Origin: Paludibacter sp. | GTDB lineage: Bacteria; Bacteroidota; Bacteroidia; Bacteroidales; Paludibacteraceae | NCBI GenBank assembly: GCA_028692715.1 | Contig: JAQUWU010000035.1 | Coordinates: forward strand, 1 to 51,916 | Direction: 5' to 3' | Length of the DNA: 51,916 bases | Part shown: in pieces, positions 18,761 to 27,269 of the stretch | How positions within the stretch are numbered: the first letter of the stretch is position 1 | How the letters are laid out: each line of letters begins with the position of its first letter | Notes under the pieces: model-generated | Seen by the model: the letters and a program-made list of their open reading frames with translations, nothing else | Told to the model about the DNA's origin: nothing | Database searches by the model: none | Program-made: the position numbers and the translations under genes

Positions 18761-19030
18761 CTAATATGTTTTTAGTTTATTAATTAATTCTTGTTTTGTT
18801 GGAACTGATTTAAAGACGATTTCATTGTTTATTAAAAGCACAGGTACCGTATGAATTCCTAATTTTATTGTTTTAAACATTCCTATAGGAGAATTGGCCA
18901 GTGACTTTTTAAATTGAAATTGATCTTTAAACTGTGGTAATACTTCATCAAGCATCCGTTGTAATATCTTACAATTCGGACAACTTAATGTATAATACAT
19001 CTCCATTGGAATGGGTTTTGAACTGTTCAT
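18761..19030 (-). CDS. Small thioredoxin/glutaredoxin-fold protein
   Basis: 89 residues. CPNC at 17-20 follows a short beta strand (MEMYYTLS), and HTVPVLLINNEI carries the expected cis-proline and strand. It resembles minimal thioredoxin-like proteins and bacterial glutaredoxin-like proteins (redox-active disulfide family). The cytoplasmic location is inferred from lack of a signal peptide. It is the first gene of the eight-gene redox operon. Confidence 0.82.
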   Translation of the reverse strand: MNSSKPIPMEMYYTLSCPNCKILQRMLDEVLPQFKDQFQFKKSLANSPIGMFKTIKLGIHTVPVLLINNEIVFKSVPTKQELINKLKTY

Positions 19031-19075
19031 GCTTTTAGTGTTTCAATTTTTCTTAATGTGTAAAATGAAAGTATT

Positions 19076-19100
19076 TGTAGTAACTTTATTTGTTACAACA
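19076..19100. promoter_or_regulatory. Candidate operator upstream of the redox operon
   Basis: TGTAGTAAC and GTTACAACA are inverted copies with one mismatch, separated by 7 bp (TTTATTT). The site lies 46 bp before the first start codon, where a MarR-type repressor could act. No clear -7 box was found next to it. Confidence 0.4.
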
Positions 19101-19153
19101 TATATATTTCTATATTGTTCAAAAAACTTGAAAGTCTGAGTATAAAATACAAA

Positions 19154-19183
19154 TAACTCTTCAGAATTAATTCTGAAGAGTTA
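19154..19183 (-). terminator. Perfect 30-bp palindrome, probable terminator
   Basis: Half-site TAACTCTTCAGAATT is directly followed by its reverse complement. On the minus strand it is followed by TTTGTATTTTA. It would stop read-through from the MBL locus into the redox operon, though it lies about 290 bp past that gene. Confidence 0.6.
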
Positions 19184-19230
19184 AGTAATTGAAAACAAAT
19201 AATGTCGTATTTTGCATGAAAATATTTAAG

Positions 19231-19403
19231 AATAGAACGCTGATTTTCACTGATAGATTGGATTTGAAAAAGCGGATTTGAATTCCGATAAATCGGAATG
19301 ATTTACAGATAGTTGCGTCTTAATCATCTTGCCGAAGGCAAGAAAAATCCGTTTTGTTTTATCCTTTATTTTCCGATAAATCAGCGAAAATCAGCGTTCT
19401 ATT
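19231..19403. repeat. MITE-like inverted-repeat element
   Basis: The 173-bp unit is bounded by 23-bp inverted arms with one mismatch (AATAGAACGCTGATTTTC and its complement are shared). Inside it are further paired blocks (GCGGATTT with AAATCCG) and two perfect small hairpins: ATTCCGAT-AA-ATCGGAAT at 19282-19299 and CTTGCC-GAA-GGCAAG at 19328-19342. It encodes nothing. Such foldback elements are common between genes in Bacteroidota. Confidence 0.75.
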
Positions 19404-19474
19404 AATGTTTCTAAATGGTACATTAATTTGTTCCATTTACTTATTTGTTTAATGGATAAAATTTTTGAAATCAA

Positions 19475-20217
19475 TTAGTTTCTTATATTTGAATTTTTTA
19501 CTGCATTTTTATAATCTAGGCTTATTCCTGTGTGTCCTGTAAAAATTGATTCCGCTTCGGGTAAATTTTTTATTTTCTCGAAAGACTTTACAGCTGTTTC
19601 CATGTCTTCAGTAAAAAACGCATTTGGTTTTATTATTTTCCCATTTTCTACTCCAAAAGCATCGCCAACAAACAAAAATTATTGTTGACCAAAAAACTCA
19701 TCGATCCGGGAGTATGACCTGGAGTGGAAATTCCAGTTACTTTAAGATTGCCAATCAGAACCGTTTGTTGATCATCTAATAGAGTATAAATTTTTGTGTT
19801 AATCTGATTAAATCTACCCATCTTTCTTTTAAATTTTTCTGTAATCAATGGCTCTTCGTCCCGCGAAAGATAAACAGTTGCATTTTTGAACAGTTTCAGG
19901 CCTCCAACGTGATCTCCATCGGAATGTGTAAGGAAGAGTGCAGTAACTTTATCGGGATTTATATTTAGCACTTTTAGCTCATTAGCAACAGCTTCAACAT
20001 CATTCCCAGCATCAAAAGCAATATATGTATCACTATCTTTTAGTATATACATATTTACGTAAGTATTTTTCACAGCAAATATACCCGGAGCAACTATTCC
20101 TGTTTCAACAACTGTTATTTGTGCTTTAAGCTTAACCACAAATCCACCTACAACCAGTGCTATAAGAACAAGAAAAATACCCAAGCCCCAAAATGTTCTT
20201 TTTAATATTTTTTTCAT
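19475..20217 (-). pseudogene. MBL-fold metallo-hydrolase interrupted by a one-base frameshift
   Basis: The first 186 or so codons (from ATG at 20217) give a membrane-anchored or secreted metallo-beta-lactamase-fold protein: an N-terminal hydrophobic helix (WGLGIFLVLIALVVGGFVV), LFLTHSDGDHVGG (zinc HxHxDH-like, here HSDGDH) and STPGHTPGSMSF. The frame then ends early, while the next frame continues with FVGDAFGVENGK (metal-bridging Asp) and IFTGHTG (last zinc His). Adding one T to the five-T run read from 19674-19678 would restore NNFLFVGDAFG and an intact protein of about 247 residues. It could be a real null mutation, a sequencing error in a homopolymer, or rarely a recoding site. Confidence 0.85.
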
Positions 20218-20364
20218 AATATCATTTTGTTAATTTGTTGATTCGTATTTAATTATCTATCTTATTTTTCTGATTTGATTTAAATATATTCGGGAAAAAC
20301 TTCGGTGCATTTTACAGATTTATTATGAAAAAAACAACAATATAAAGAATTGTATTTCATTAAA

Positions 20365-20913
20365 TTAGAATAAATATGGAATAAACATTTTGGTTCGTTT
20401 CATATAGTCAATGTATTTGTCTCCAAAATAATTAATACATTCTTTTTCGTCGTAACGAGATGTGATATATAGTAAAATTGTTGATATTAAAGCTATTATA
20501 AATAGAATAGGAGTGGGGTTCTTCAATAAAATAGCCCAATTTACAAAAATTAAAGAAGCATAAAGTGGGTGGCGGGTAAGTTTGAAAACTCCAGTATCAA
20601 TTAATTCAGTTGTTTTTTCGAAACCAAACAGATTCTTTTTGTCTCTTACCGCATTCGGTTTACCTATTTTCAACATTAAATATAAACCGGCCAAAACAAG
20701 ATAGGCAGAATATATTAGCAATATCCATGAAATTAACTGGTTGACAGTGAATGGATTGATAAACCATGATTTATAATTCATTGCAAATATCCATGCCATT
20801 CCTTCCCAAGCAAAGAAACGATAAAACCCATGTGTTTTCACCTTAAATAGCGAACGCCACGAAATATAAATGATCAAGACACAAAGGATTCCAAATACAA
20901 TTAGTCTAATCAT
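20365..20913 (-). CDS. Isoprenylcysteine methyltransferase (ICMT/PEMT)-like membrane protein
   Basis: 182 residues with about five hydrophobic segments. The C-terminal half carries the family signature: FKLTRHPLYASLIF, then YDEKECINYFGDKYIDYMKRTKMFIP, matching the RHPxY and E-x-x-L/C-x-x-x-F-G-x-x-Y motifs that bind SAM in ICMT, NnrU and phospholipid methyltransferases. The bacterial substrate is unknown. It starts 33 bp after the upstream methyltransferase gene and is probably cotranscribed with it. Confidence 0.82.
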   Translation of the reverse strand: MIRLIVFGILCVLIIYISWRSLFKVKTHGFYRFFAWEGMAWIFAMNYKSWFINPFTVNQLISWILLIYSAYLVLAGLYLMLKIGKPNAVRDKKNLFGFEKTTELIDTGVFKLTRHPLYASLIFVNWAILLKNPTPILFIIALISTILLYITSRYDEKECINYFGDKYIDYMKRTKMFIPYLF

Positions 20914-20946
20914 ATTGAAAAATTAAAACAATAATTATTCTTTGCG

Positions 20947-22116
20947 CTACATTTCAAGTAATGTTTCTAAATAATGCTTTTCTATACCATAAAGTTTTTT
21001 TATAGAATCAATTTCAGTCTTAATTTGTTCTTTGTTCTTTGAATTATTTTTTACTTTTTTTCCAACAATCATAACATTTTTAGGCGTATGTTCCAGCGAT
21101 ATAAACTGAAAAACATTTGTTTTATAGCCGTTTAATTCAAGAATCATTGCACGAATAGTGTCGGTGATAATTTCGGCCTGTCGTTCCTTTAAAATGCCAA
21201 AACGGGTAATGTTATTTAGCTCGTTGGTAACATTCATTGCTTTTCGAATTTGTTTATGACAACAAGGGGCACAAACGATTAAATCGGCTTCCGATTTTAT
21301 CCCTCTGAAAATGGCTTCGTCGGTGGCTGTATCGCAGGCATGAAGGGCAATTAAAATATCAATTTTATCGAGTTTGGTTTTTTCGATAGTTCCCTGCACA
21401 AAATTTAAATTTTCAAATCCTGATTTCTCTGCTATTGAATTACAGATATTTACTAAATCTTCACGATATTCAACTCCTGTCATTTTGGGGGTGAGCTTCA
21501 ACTTGTTTGCAAGGAAATCGTATAATGCAAATGTAAGATATCCTTTTCCAGAACCCATATCTACTACATCAAAATTATCGGTCAATTGAATTTCGTCCAG
21601 ATAGGGAGCAAGTAATTCAATATACTGGTTTATTTGCGTGTATTTGTCACTCATTTCCCGTCTTACTTCCCAGCCAGCATTGGTAATTCCTAGTTCTTGC
21701 AAATAGATATTTCCCTGAAGCTGAATAAGTCTTTCTTTTTCTCTGTTGTGTGAAAGTGAAACAGAAGCCATCATTGTTGGTTGAAGCATTTTTAGCCTGA
21801 CTTTTCCATTCGGCAAAATAAACAGTTGGAAATTCTCATTTTTAGAAAATACTTCAGCATTTAGAAAATCGGTTTCAAGTAGTTGATTTATAAGCTGTAC
21901 ACCTTCCTGTATTTCGTAATTTTTCGTAATATCTTTTGTGTCGTGACGATTAACAAAATTCAAACAATAGCCCTTTTTAATTTCAACAGCTGTTATTATA
22001 ACTTTTTTAAGATCGGAAGATTTTACTCTTTTGCCTGTAAGTGAAAGCTTTATTAATTCTTTCTTCTCGATAATTAATTGAAGTTTTTCGAGGAATAAAT
22101 TTATCTGATTGTTCAT
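20947..22116 (-). CDS. Class I SAM-dependent methyltransferase (Methyltransf_32/METTL25-like)
   Basis: 389 residues. The N-terminal 150 residues form an accessory region (LSLTGKRVKSSDLKKV). The methyltransferase domain starts near residue 165 with FDVVDMGSGKGYLTFALYDFL (SAM motif I), GVEYREDLVN (motif II) and ALHACDTATDEAIF, then VCAPCCHKQIRKAM. The GSGKGYLTF and HACDTATD pair is typical of the Methyltransf_32 family related to eukaryotic METTL25/RRNAD1. An RNA or protein substrate is possible but not shown. A -7 promoter lies directly upstream. Confidence 0.85.
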   Translation of the reverse strand: MNNQINLFLEKLQLIIEKKELIKLSLTGKRVKSSDLKKVIITAVEIKKGYCLNFVNRHDTKDITKNYEIQEGVQLINQLLETDFLNAEVFSKNENFQLFILPNGKVRLKMLQPTMMASVSLSHNREKERLIQLQGNIYLQELGITNAGWEVRREMSDKYTQINQYIELLAPYLDEIQLTDNFDVVDMGSGKGYLTFALYDFLANKLKLTPKMTGVEYREDLVNICNSIAEKSGFENLNFVQGTIEKTKLDKIDILIALHACDTATDEAIFRGIKSEADLIVCAPCCHKQIRKAMNVTNELNNITRFGILKERQAEIITDTIRAMILELNGYKTNVFQFISLEHTPKNVMIVGKKVKNNSKNKEQIKTEIDSIKKLYGIEKHYLETLLEM

Positions 22117-22133
22117 TGTCTTATTTTTGTTTA

Positions 22134-22141
22134 CAAAGATA
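22134..22141 (-). promoter_or_regulatory. -7 element for the Methyltransf_32 gene
   Basis: TATCTTTG on the minus strand fits TAnnTTTG and would give a leader of about 11 nt. The -33 box is not clear. Confidence 0.45.
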
Positions 22142-22169
22142 CATTTTTATTTTTTTTATACTCTGCGAG

Positions 22170-22204
22170 AATAAAAAAGAGTCTTACAAATATTGCAAGA
22201 CTCT
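22170..22204 (-). terminator. Rho-independent terminator after bcp
   Basis: AGAGTCTT pairs with AAGACTCT (22178-22185 and 22197-22204) across an 11-nt loop that can pair further. On the minus strand it is followed by TTTTTTAT. It lies 20 bp past the bcp stop. Confidence 0.85.
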
Positions 22205-22224
22205 CTGAACGAATCACTTATATG

Positions 22225-22677
22225 CTAAATTATTTGCAAAGCATGCACTTTTGTTTTTACTTCTTTTGGTAGAATTATTCTGGTGATTATACCTTTTTCG
22301 TCAATTAGAAAAGTCGTTCTGAATGTTCCCATATATTTCCGACCATAAAGCGATTTTTCGCCCCAAGTACCAAAAATTTCAGAAAGTTTTTTATCTGTAT
22401 CAGCTATTAACTGAAAAGGTAAATTCTGTTTTGCAATAAATTTTTGATGCGATGCAGCACTGTCAGTACTTACTCCAATTACCTCATATCCGGCTTTTTG
22501 CAAATCAGTGTATCCGTCACGCAAGCTACATGCCTGAGCAGTACATCCTGGCGTATTATCCTTTGGATAAAAGTATAAAACGATTTTTTTTCCAGCAAAA
22601 TCTGCCAGTTTAATTTCTTTACCGTCCTGATTGATTCCGAGTGTTTCAGGAGCTTTATCACCTACTTGTAATGCCAT
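22225..22677 (-). CDS. bcp: Thioredoxin-dependent thiol peroxidase (peroxiredoxin Q/Bcp)
   Basis: 150 residues, the standard Bcp length. NTPGCTAQACSLRD gives the peroxidatic Cys45 and the resolving Cys50 five residues later, the atypical 2-Cys Bcp layout. YPKDNTPGC and the Arg in GTFRTTFLIDEKG complete the active site. It reduces hydroperoxides in the cytoplasm using thioredoxin. It follows the hotdog thioesterase gene by 71 bp and ends at a strong terminator. Confidence 0.96.
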   Translation of the reverse strand: MALQVGDKAPETLGINQDGKEIKLADFAGKKIVLYFYPKDNTPGCTAQACSLRDGYTDLQKAGYEVIGVSTDSAASHQKFIAKQNLPFQLIADTDKKLSEIFGTWGEKSLYGRKYMGTFRTTFLIDEKGIITRIILPKEVKTKVHALQII

Positions 22678-22748
22678 AATTGTAAATTTAAATTTCTATA
22701 GCTTTAAACAACAAAATCTTAAAAAAGTTGAGTGAGAATATGTCTTTT

Positions 22749-23111
22749 TCACAACTTACTCATAAATTTCTCAATATTTACAACTACCCTTTCGTGAATA
22801 CATTCACCAATTAGATCTCCTGTTTCATCCGTTGCCGTAATATAGAAATTATATTTTTTACCTTCAACAGCTGTTATTGTAGCCATACAGTGCACTTGTT
22901 TTCCTACAACCGTAGCTTTTAAATGTTGTATGTTTATGGAAATACCGACACTCGAACTGCCTTCGGGAAGTTCAATAAGTTGCATAGCTGTATTCTCCAT
23001 AAGCGCAATTAAAGCCGGCGTTGCAAACACAGGCAATAACCCTGATCCATATTCCGACGCTGTTTGATGTTCGTTTACTACGATAGTTTGTGTAAAAGAT
23101 TTTTCTGACAT
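22749..23111 (-). CDS. Hotdog-fold thioesterase (fluoroacetyl-CoA thioesterase FlK-like)
   Basis: 120 residues. ASEYGSGLLPVFATPALIALMENTAM matches the opening of FlK-like and related hotdog thioesterases (catalytic Thr/Glu/His type), and VGISINIQHLKATVVGKQVHC follows with the conserved His. Glu in ALMENTAM and His in IQHLKAT would be the catalytic pair. Real substrates in Bacteroidota are unknown; the fluoroacetate link is only a family name. It starts 6 bp after the symporter stop. Confidence 0.88.
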   Translation of the reverse strand: MSEKSFTQTIVVNEHQTASEYGSGLLPVFATPALIALMENTAMQLIELPEGSSSVGISINIQHLKATVVGKQVHCMATITAVEGKKYNFYITATDETGDLIGECIHERVVVNIEKFMSKL

Positions 23112-23117
23112 AATTAA

Positions 23118-24668
23118 TTATAATTTTACTTTTTTGGGACTACGAACCTGTGTTTTAATCCAGACAGAGTATTCGTTTAATTCTTTTTTTACTTCCGGTG
23201 CTAATACCAATAAACCTATAATATTCGGAACAGCCATTGCCAGTACCAGCATATCGGAGAAATCGACCACTGCACTTAAACTTAAAACCGAACCAAAAAC
23301 AGTGACTAACAAAAAGAAAATCTGGTAGAAACGAGTAGCATAAATTCGTTTTCCCAAGTATTTTTCGCAAATATCGCCTACCAAAAAATCAAAACTTTTC
23401 ACGCCATAATACGACCACGAAATAATGGTTGTGTAAGCAAAAAGAAAGATAGTAGGAAGTAATAAATAAGGAAACCAGGGCGAAACGGTAGAAAAAGCGG
23501 CAGAGGTAAGTTGTGTGCCGGCCAAATTATCAGGATTATCATATAATCCAGTAAAAATAATTACTAAAGCAGTCATGGTACAAATTACCACTGTATCGAT
23601 AAAAGGTTCTAGTAGTGAAACAAAGCCTTCGGTAACAGGGCGTTCTGTTTTTACAGTAGAGTGGGCAATAGCAGCCGAACCAATCCCTGCCTCGTTAGAA
23701 AAGGCTGCACGTCTGAATCCCATTATCATAACTCCAACAAAGCCTCCTTTTGCAGCATCAGCTGAAAAAGCACCGTTGAAAATTAGTGAAATAGCCTCAA
23801 AAATATGATTGAAATTAATCCCAATAACCACCAAACAAGCTGTAAGATATAGTATTGCCATAATGGGGAAAAGTTTGTCATTCACCTTTGCAATTCCCTT
23901 TATTCCGCCTATAATTACAACTCCCACTAAAAGGGCAATAATGATTCCTATACAAATTTCATAATTTGCTAATGCAGGAAAAGTTGTTACTGCTTGTGCT
24001 GCAACCTGATTGGATTGAAACATATTCCCAATTCCCAATGCGCCAAAAGAAGCGAGTACGGCAAAAAGAATTGCCAGGGTTTTTCCTAATTTTTTCCATC
24101 CTTTCTTTGCAAATCCATCCCGTAAATAATACATAGGTCCTCCGGAAACGGTATTATCTGAATTTATTTTACGATATTTTACGCCCAAAGTACATTCTGT
24201 AAACTTAGTTGTCATTCCCAATAATCCGGCAATAATCATCCAAAATGTAGCACCTGGTCCGCCAAGGGTTATTGCTACAGCCACTCCGGCAATGTTACCT
24301 AAACCAACTGTTGAAGCGCAAGCAGTTGCAATGGCCTGAAAATGTGATATTTCTCCTTCGTGACCATCTTTGTCGAAATGACCCAGCACCAGTTGAATGG
24401 CATGCTTTAATCCACGAAAATTAATAAATCTAAAATATATAGTGAAAAATGTTGCACCAAAAATCAACCAAATAATTATTATTGGAACTTTAGAGCCCAA
24501 ATCAATTCCAACTGCCTGAAAAGGATCCCAGAATAAAACGGTATCCATGAAATTTACCAATGGCTTAAATATTTCGTTCATCGAATCGGAAAAAGATGAT
24601 GAACTGTTTTGAGCCAACAATAGAGTAGGAGAGAGGAAGAGAAAAAATAGGAGGTTGAGTTTTTTCAT
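23118..24668 (-). CDS. Alanine/glycine:cation symporter (AGCS family)
   Basis: 516 residues from the ATG at 24668, chosen because it opens directly with a signal-like segment (KKLNLLFFLFLSPTLLLAQ). Ten or so membrane helices follow. The family motifs GGPMYYLRDG, ACASTVGLGNIAGVAVAI, GFRRAAFSNEAGIGSAAIAHS and a C-terminal FSDMLVLAMAVPNIIGL are present. It imports alanine or glycine with Na+, which could use the Na+ gradient made by the pyrophosphatase. The extra cleavable-looking leader and a Ser-rich stretch precede the first conserved helix. It is cotranscribed with the thioesterase and probably bcp. Confidence 0.93.
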   Translation of the reverse strand: MKKLNLLFFLFLSPTLLLAQNSSSSFSDSMNEIFKPLVNFMDTVLFWDPFQAVGIDLGSKVPIIIIWLIFGATFFTIYFRFINFRGLKHAIQLVLGHFDKDGHEGEISHFQAIATACASTVGLGNIAGVAVAITLGGPGATFWMIIAGLLGMTTKFTECTLGVKYRKINSDNTVSGGPMYYLRDGFAKKGWKKLGKTLAILFAVLASFGALGIGNMFQSNQVAAQAVTTFPALANYEICIGIIIALLVGVVIIGGIKGIAKVNDKLFPIMAILYLTACLVVIGINFNHIFEAISLIFNGAFSADAAKGGFVGVMIMGFRRAAFSNEAGIGSAAIAHSTVKTERPVTEGFVSLLEPFIDTVVICTMTALVIIFTGLYDNPDNLAGTQLTSAAFSTVSPWFPYLLLPTIFLFAYTTIISWSYYGVKSFDFLVGDICEKYLGKRIYATRFYQIFFLLVTVFGSVLSLSAVVDFSDMLVLAMAVPNIIGLLVLAPEVKKELNEYSVWIKTQVRSPKKVKL

Positions 24669-24709
24669 AATTAATTGGTTTATTTGCAATTGGTTTTAGA
24701 AAACGAAAA

Positions 24710-24717
24710 CAAACATA
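24710..24717 (-). promoter_or_regulatory. -7 element for the AGCS symporter gene
   Basis: TATGTTTG on the minus strand fits TAnnTTTG, with a leader of about 35 nt. The -33 box is not clear. Confidence 0.45.
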
Positions 24718-24784
24718 TTTTAATCTAACTTAAAAATCACCTCCTTTTGGTGTGTTTGTTTAATGTCATTAATAAATGTAGTTG

Positions 24785-26062
24785 TTAAATCATTTCGTTA
24801 TATGCTTTTCTAAAAAAATATCTCGAACAGATCATGAATACAAATCCACCTGCAACTGAAGCATAAGTAGCACCTATCATACCATAATAAAAGAGCGAAA
24901 TACTTACTGCTATGATGTTAAATATCAGTGTTATTAGACTAGTATATACATTGTAATGAATTTTCCCTAAACTAAATATAGCTCCGTTTTGTAGCTGTAC
25001 AAGTTGCCTCAAACTCCAACCAATAGCTAAAAATGAAAAGTATTGTGATGATTCTACATATTTGCCATTTAAAAACCATTTCACAAGAAATGGGAAAAAT
25101 AATAAAATGGTTATTAATGATAGTCCTATGACAGTATAAAGAATTAAATTATATTGTTTAAATATTTTCAAAAATTCCGCTTTTTGATTTGTCATTGAAG
25201 AAAAATAGGGAATAGTTATTTGTTGAACAGTGCTCGGAAAAAGTTTTAAAATTACGGTAATTGTTAATGCAAAACTGTAATACCCAATTTGATGCATATC
25301 AGTGATAAAATAATTTATTAAAATTATATCTACATAAGCTGACATTTCTGATAACAAATATGCTAACATTGATGGTTTGGCCAATTTCCAATGAATTTTA
25401 AACTGATAAAAATGCTTGAATGAGAAGAAATTGGATGTAAAAATGAAACCAGATGCTTTTATACAAACTATTAGGATAAGAATAAAACTTATGTTATAGG
25501 CTACATAATAACCTTTAATCCCCATTAAATATGTCAAAATTACTATTGAAATGATTGAAATAAGTTTATTCGAAATAGTTACACTTGATAATAATTTAAT
25601 TTTCTTAATTGCTTGAAAATAAGATGCAAATACTACAAAAAGTGAATTGCTAATAATTGGAAATAATCCAAGTGGTAATATCAATTTAATTAACTTGTCA
25701 GAAGAAAAAACACTATAGTAATTTAGTATCAATATAATTAAATATAAAAGTATTGTAGATAAAATAGTGAAGAACAATGCAGATCGGAAAAGAGTATTAC
25801 GTTCATCTATGGATCTGTTTTCGGAACATAGTTTTAGAGTAGATGAGCTGAAGCCCATTCCTGCAAAAATAATAAAGATTGATAAATATGTTTGTATGAT
25901 TTTAATGCGACCGATATCATCAGGAGCTAAAATTCCTGCTACAAAAAGTTGGGATGCAAACGCAACGACTTGAATAAGCAAATTTGCAGATAACAAATGG
26001 AAGAATCCTTTTTGACGGATATTTTGTAATAGGAATAACTTTTTTTTAACAAAGATGCTCAT
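24785..26062 (-). CDS. Polysaccharide flippase (Wzx/MATE-type, MOP superfamily)
   Basis: 425 residues, almost entirely hydrophobic, with about 12 membrane helices. LSANLLIQVVAFASQLFVAGILAPDDIGRIK is the usual first two helices of oligosaccharide flippases, and the late GATYASVAGGFVFMICSRYFF is also typical. It would flip lipid-linked glycan repeats to the periplasm. It is the last of a three-gene minus-strand unit with a glycosyltransferase and a FemAB-like protein, so it belongs to surface glycan assembly. No other polysaccharide genes are adjacent. Confidence 0.85.
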   Translation of the reverse strand: MSIFVKKKLFLLQNIRQKGFFHLLSANLLIQVVAFASQLFVAGILAPDDIGRIKIIQTYLSIFIIFAGMGFSSSTLKLCSENRSIDERNTLFRSALFFTILSTILLYLIILILNYYSVFSSDKLIKLILPLGLFPIISNSLFVVFASYFQAIKKIKLLSSVTISNKLISIISIVILTYLMGIKGYYVAYNISFILILIVCIKASGFIFTSNFFSFKHFYQFKIHWKLAKPSMLAYLLSEMSAYVDIILINYFITDMHQIGYYSFALTITVILKLFPSTVQQITIPYFSSMTNQKAEFLKIFKQYNLILYTVIGLSLITILLFFPFLVKWFLNGKYVESSQYFSFLAIGWSLRQLVQLQNGAIFSLGKIHYNVYTSLITLIFNIIAVSISLFYYGMIGATYASVAGGFVFMICSRYFFRKAYNEMI

Positions 26063-26134
26063 ATTGTTAAATTGATAACAATTTTAATGTTCAATGAAAT
26101 TGAATTATGTTTAATCGTAATTGTTGATTAAAAT

Positions 26135-27259
26135 TCATTTTATGAAATTAATGAAATCATTTTCAATTAATTTCCAATTAAATTTGTTTTTTGAAATTCT
26201 CAAGGCATTATAACAGTGTGTATTATATAATTTTGGGTTATTAATATATTCTGTAATATGATATGAAATACTTTCATAATCGTTAGGCAAACAAGTAAAT
26301 CCAAAATCTATATTTGGTATTGCTTTTTTGATAGAACTTAAATTTGAATAAATAACTGGTCTTCCACAAGCAAGATAATAAAATAATTTTATGGGCAAAC
26401 AAAGTGAGTTCTCAATGTCTTTCTTTCTAAGATCGAGAAATATGTGTGTATTTCCAATTATTTTACAATATTCAGGAAAAGCTAAAAAATTTTCCAGATA
26501 AATAATTATATTTTGAGGCAGTTCTTTTGTTTTATATTCGAAAAAGTTTCGATCTTCATTCGTAGGAAAGTATCCAATAATTCTTAAATTAAATGTACAT
26601 CCAGGGCTTTTTAGAGCTGCGTATTTTATAGACTTAATAACAGACTCAATGCCCTTTTCTTCACTTATTATCCCACTAAAAGTTAAGTTTACAGCACTTT
26701 TAATCCTCTCTACTGGAAAATAATTTATGAAATTCAAGTCAGGATAATATGGAAGAAAAATATACTTTTTCCAAAAAAATAATAATCGAAACGGTACTGA
26801 TTTAAAATGTTCACCAAAAATAAAACAGTCTGATTTAAATCCTGAAATTAAATTTAGCAAAGTAAGAAAAATTGTTTTAAAAAACTTATTTATTCCTTTG
26901 TTATGAGTTAAATTCTTTTTTGATGGATACCATTCAGTGATATCATAAATTAATTTTATGTTTTTGTTTCTTTTGTAAATGCTGGAAGATATAACCGCAA
27001 GGGGTGAATCCGCAATGATTATTTGAGGATTTGAATTAGAAAGATATTTGATTATTTCGTTGATTCTTTGATTTTTATTGAGAAATTTATCTTCAAATGA
27101 ATTGATTTGAATTGAATTGATATTTTTAGTTAAATTCTCTTTTGTAGAGATTATTTCGACATCGTATCCTTGATTTATAAGGCTTTGTGCTTGATGATAA
27201 AATACTCGATCATCTAAAGATTTATGTGCGGTATTTAATAATACTATTTTTTTTATCAT
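26135..27259 (-). CDS. Glycosyltransferase family 4-like protein
   Basis: About 374 residues from the ATG at 27259. An ATG seven codons upstream would overlap the preceding gene and gives a charged tail, so the later one is preferred. The N-terminal GT-B domain begins IKKIVLLNTAHKSLDDRVFYHQA and has IIIADSPLAV; the C-terminal domain has LTFSGIISEEKGIESVIKSI and YYLACGRPVIYSNLSSIKKAI, the nucleotide-sugar binding region of GT4 enzymes. The donor and acceptor sugars cannot be told. It lies between the FemAB-like and flippase genes. Confidence 0.82.
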   Translation of the reverse strand: MIKKIVLLNTAHKSLDDRVFYHQAQSLINQGYDVEIISTKENLTKNINSIQINSFEDKFLNKNQRINEIIKYLSNSNPQIIIADSPLAVISSSIYKRNKNIKLIYDITEWYPSKKNLTHNKGINKFFKTIFLTLLNLISGFKSDCFIFGEHFKSVPFRLLFFWKKYIFLPYYPDLNFINYFPVERIKSAVNLTFSGIISEEKGIESVIKSIKYAALKSPGCTFNLRIIGYFPTNEDRNFFEYKTKELPQNIIIYLENFLAFPEYCKIIGNTHIFLDLRKKDIENSLCLPIKLFYYLACGRPVIYSNLSSIKKAIPNIDFGFTCLPNDYESISYHITEYINNPKLYNTHCYNALRISKNKFNWKLIENDFINFIK

Positions 27260-27269
27260 TATTTTATAT

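Larger units (their letters stand above)
19031..19474. other. Intergenic region rich in inverted repeats
   Basis: No gene is visible. In order it contains an operator-like imperfect palindrome (19076-19100), a perfect 30-bp palindrome (19154-19183) and a MITE-like inverted-repeat element (19231-19403). Each is listed separately. Confidence 0.7.

Noticed and set aside
19648-19690. Programmed -1 frameshift in the MBL gene
   Set aside because: No classical X XXY YYZ heptamer or clear downstream structure is visible; a mutation or sequencing error is simpler.
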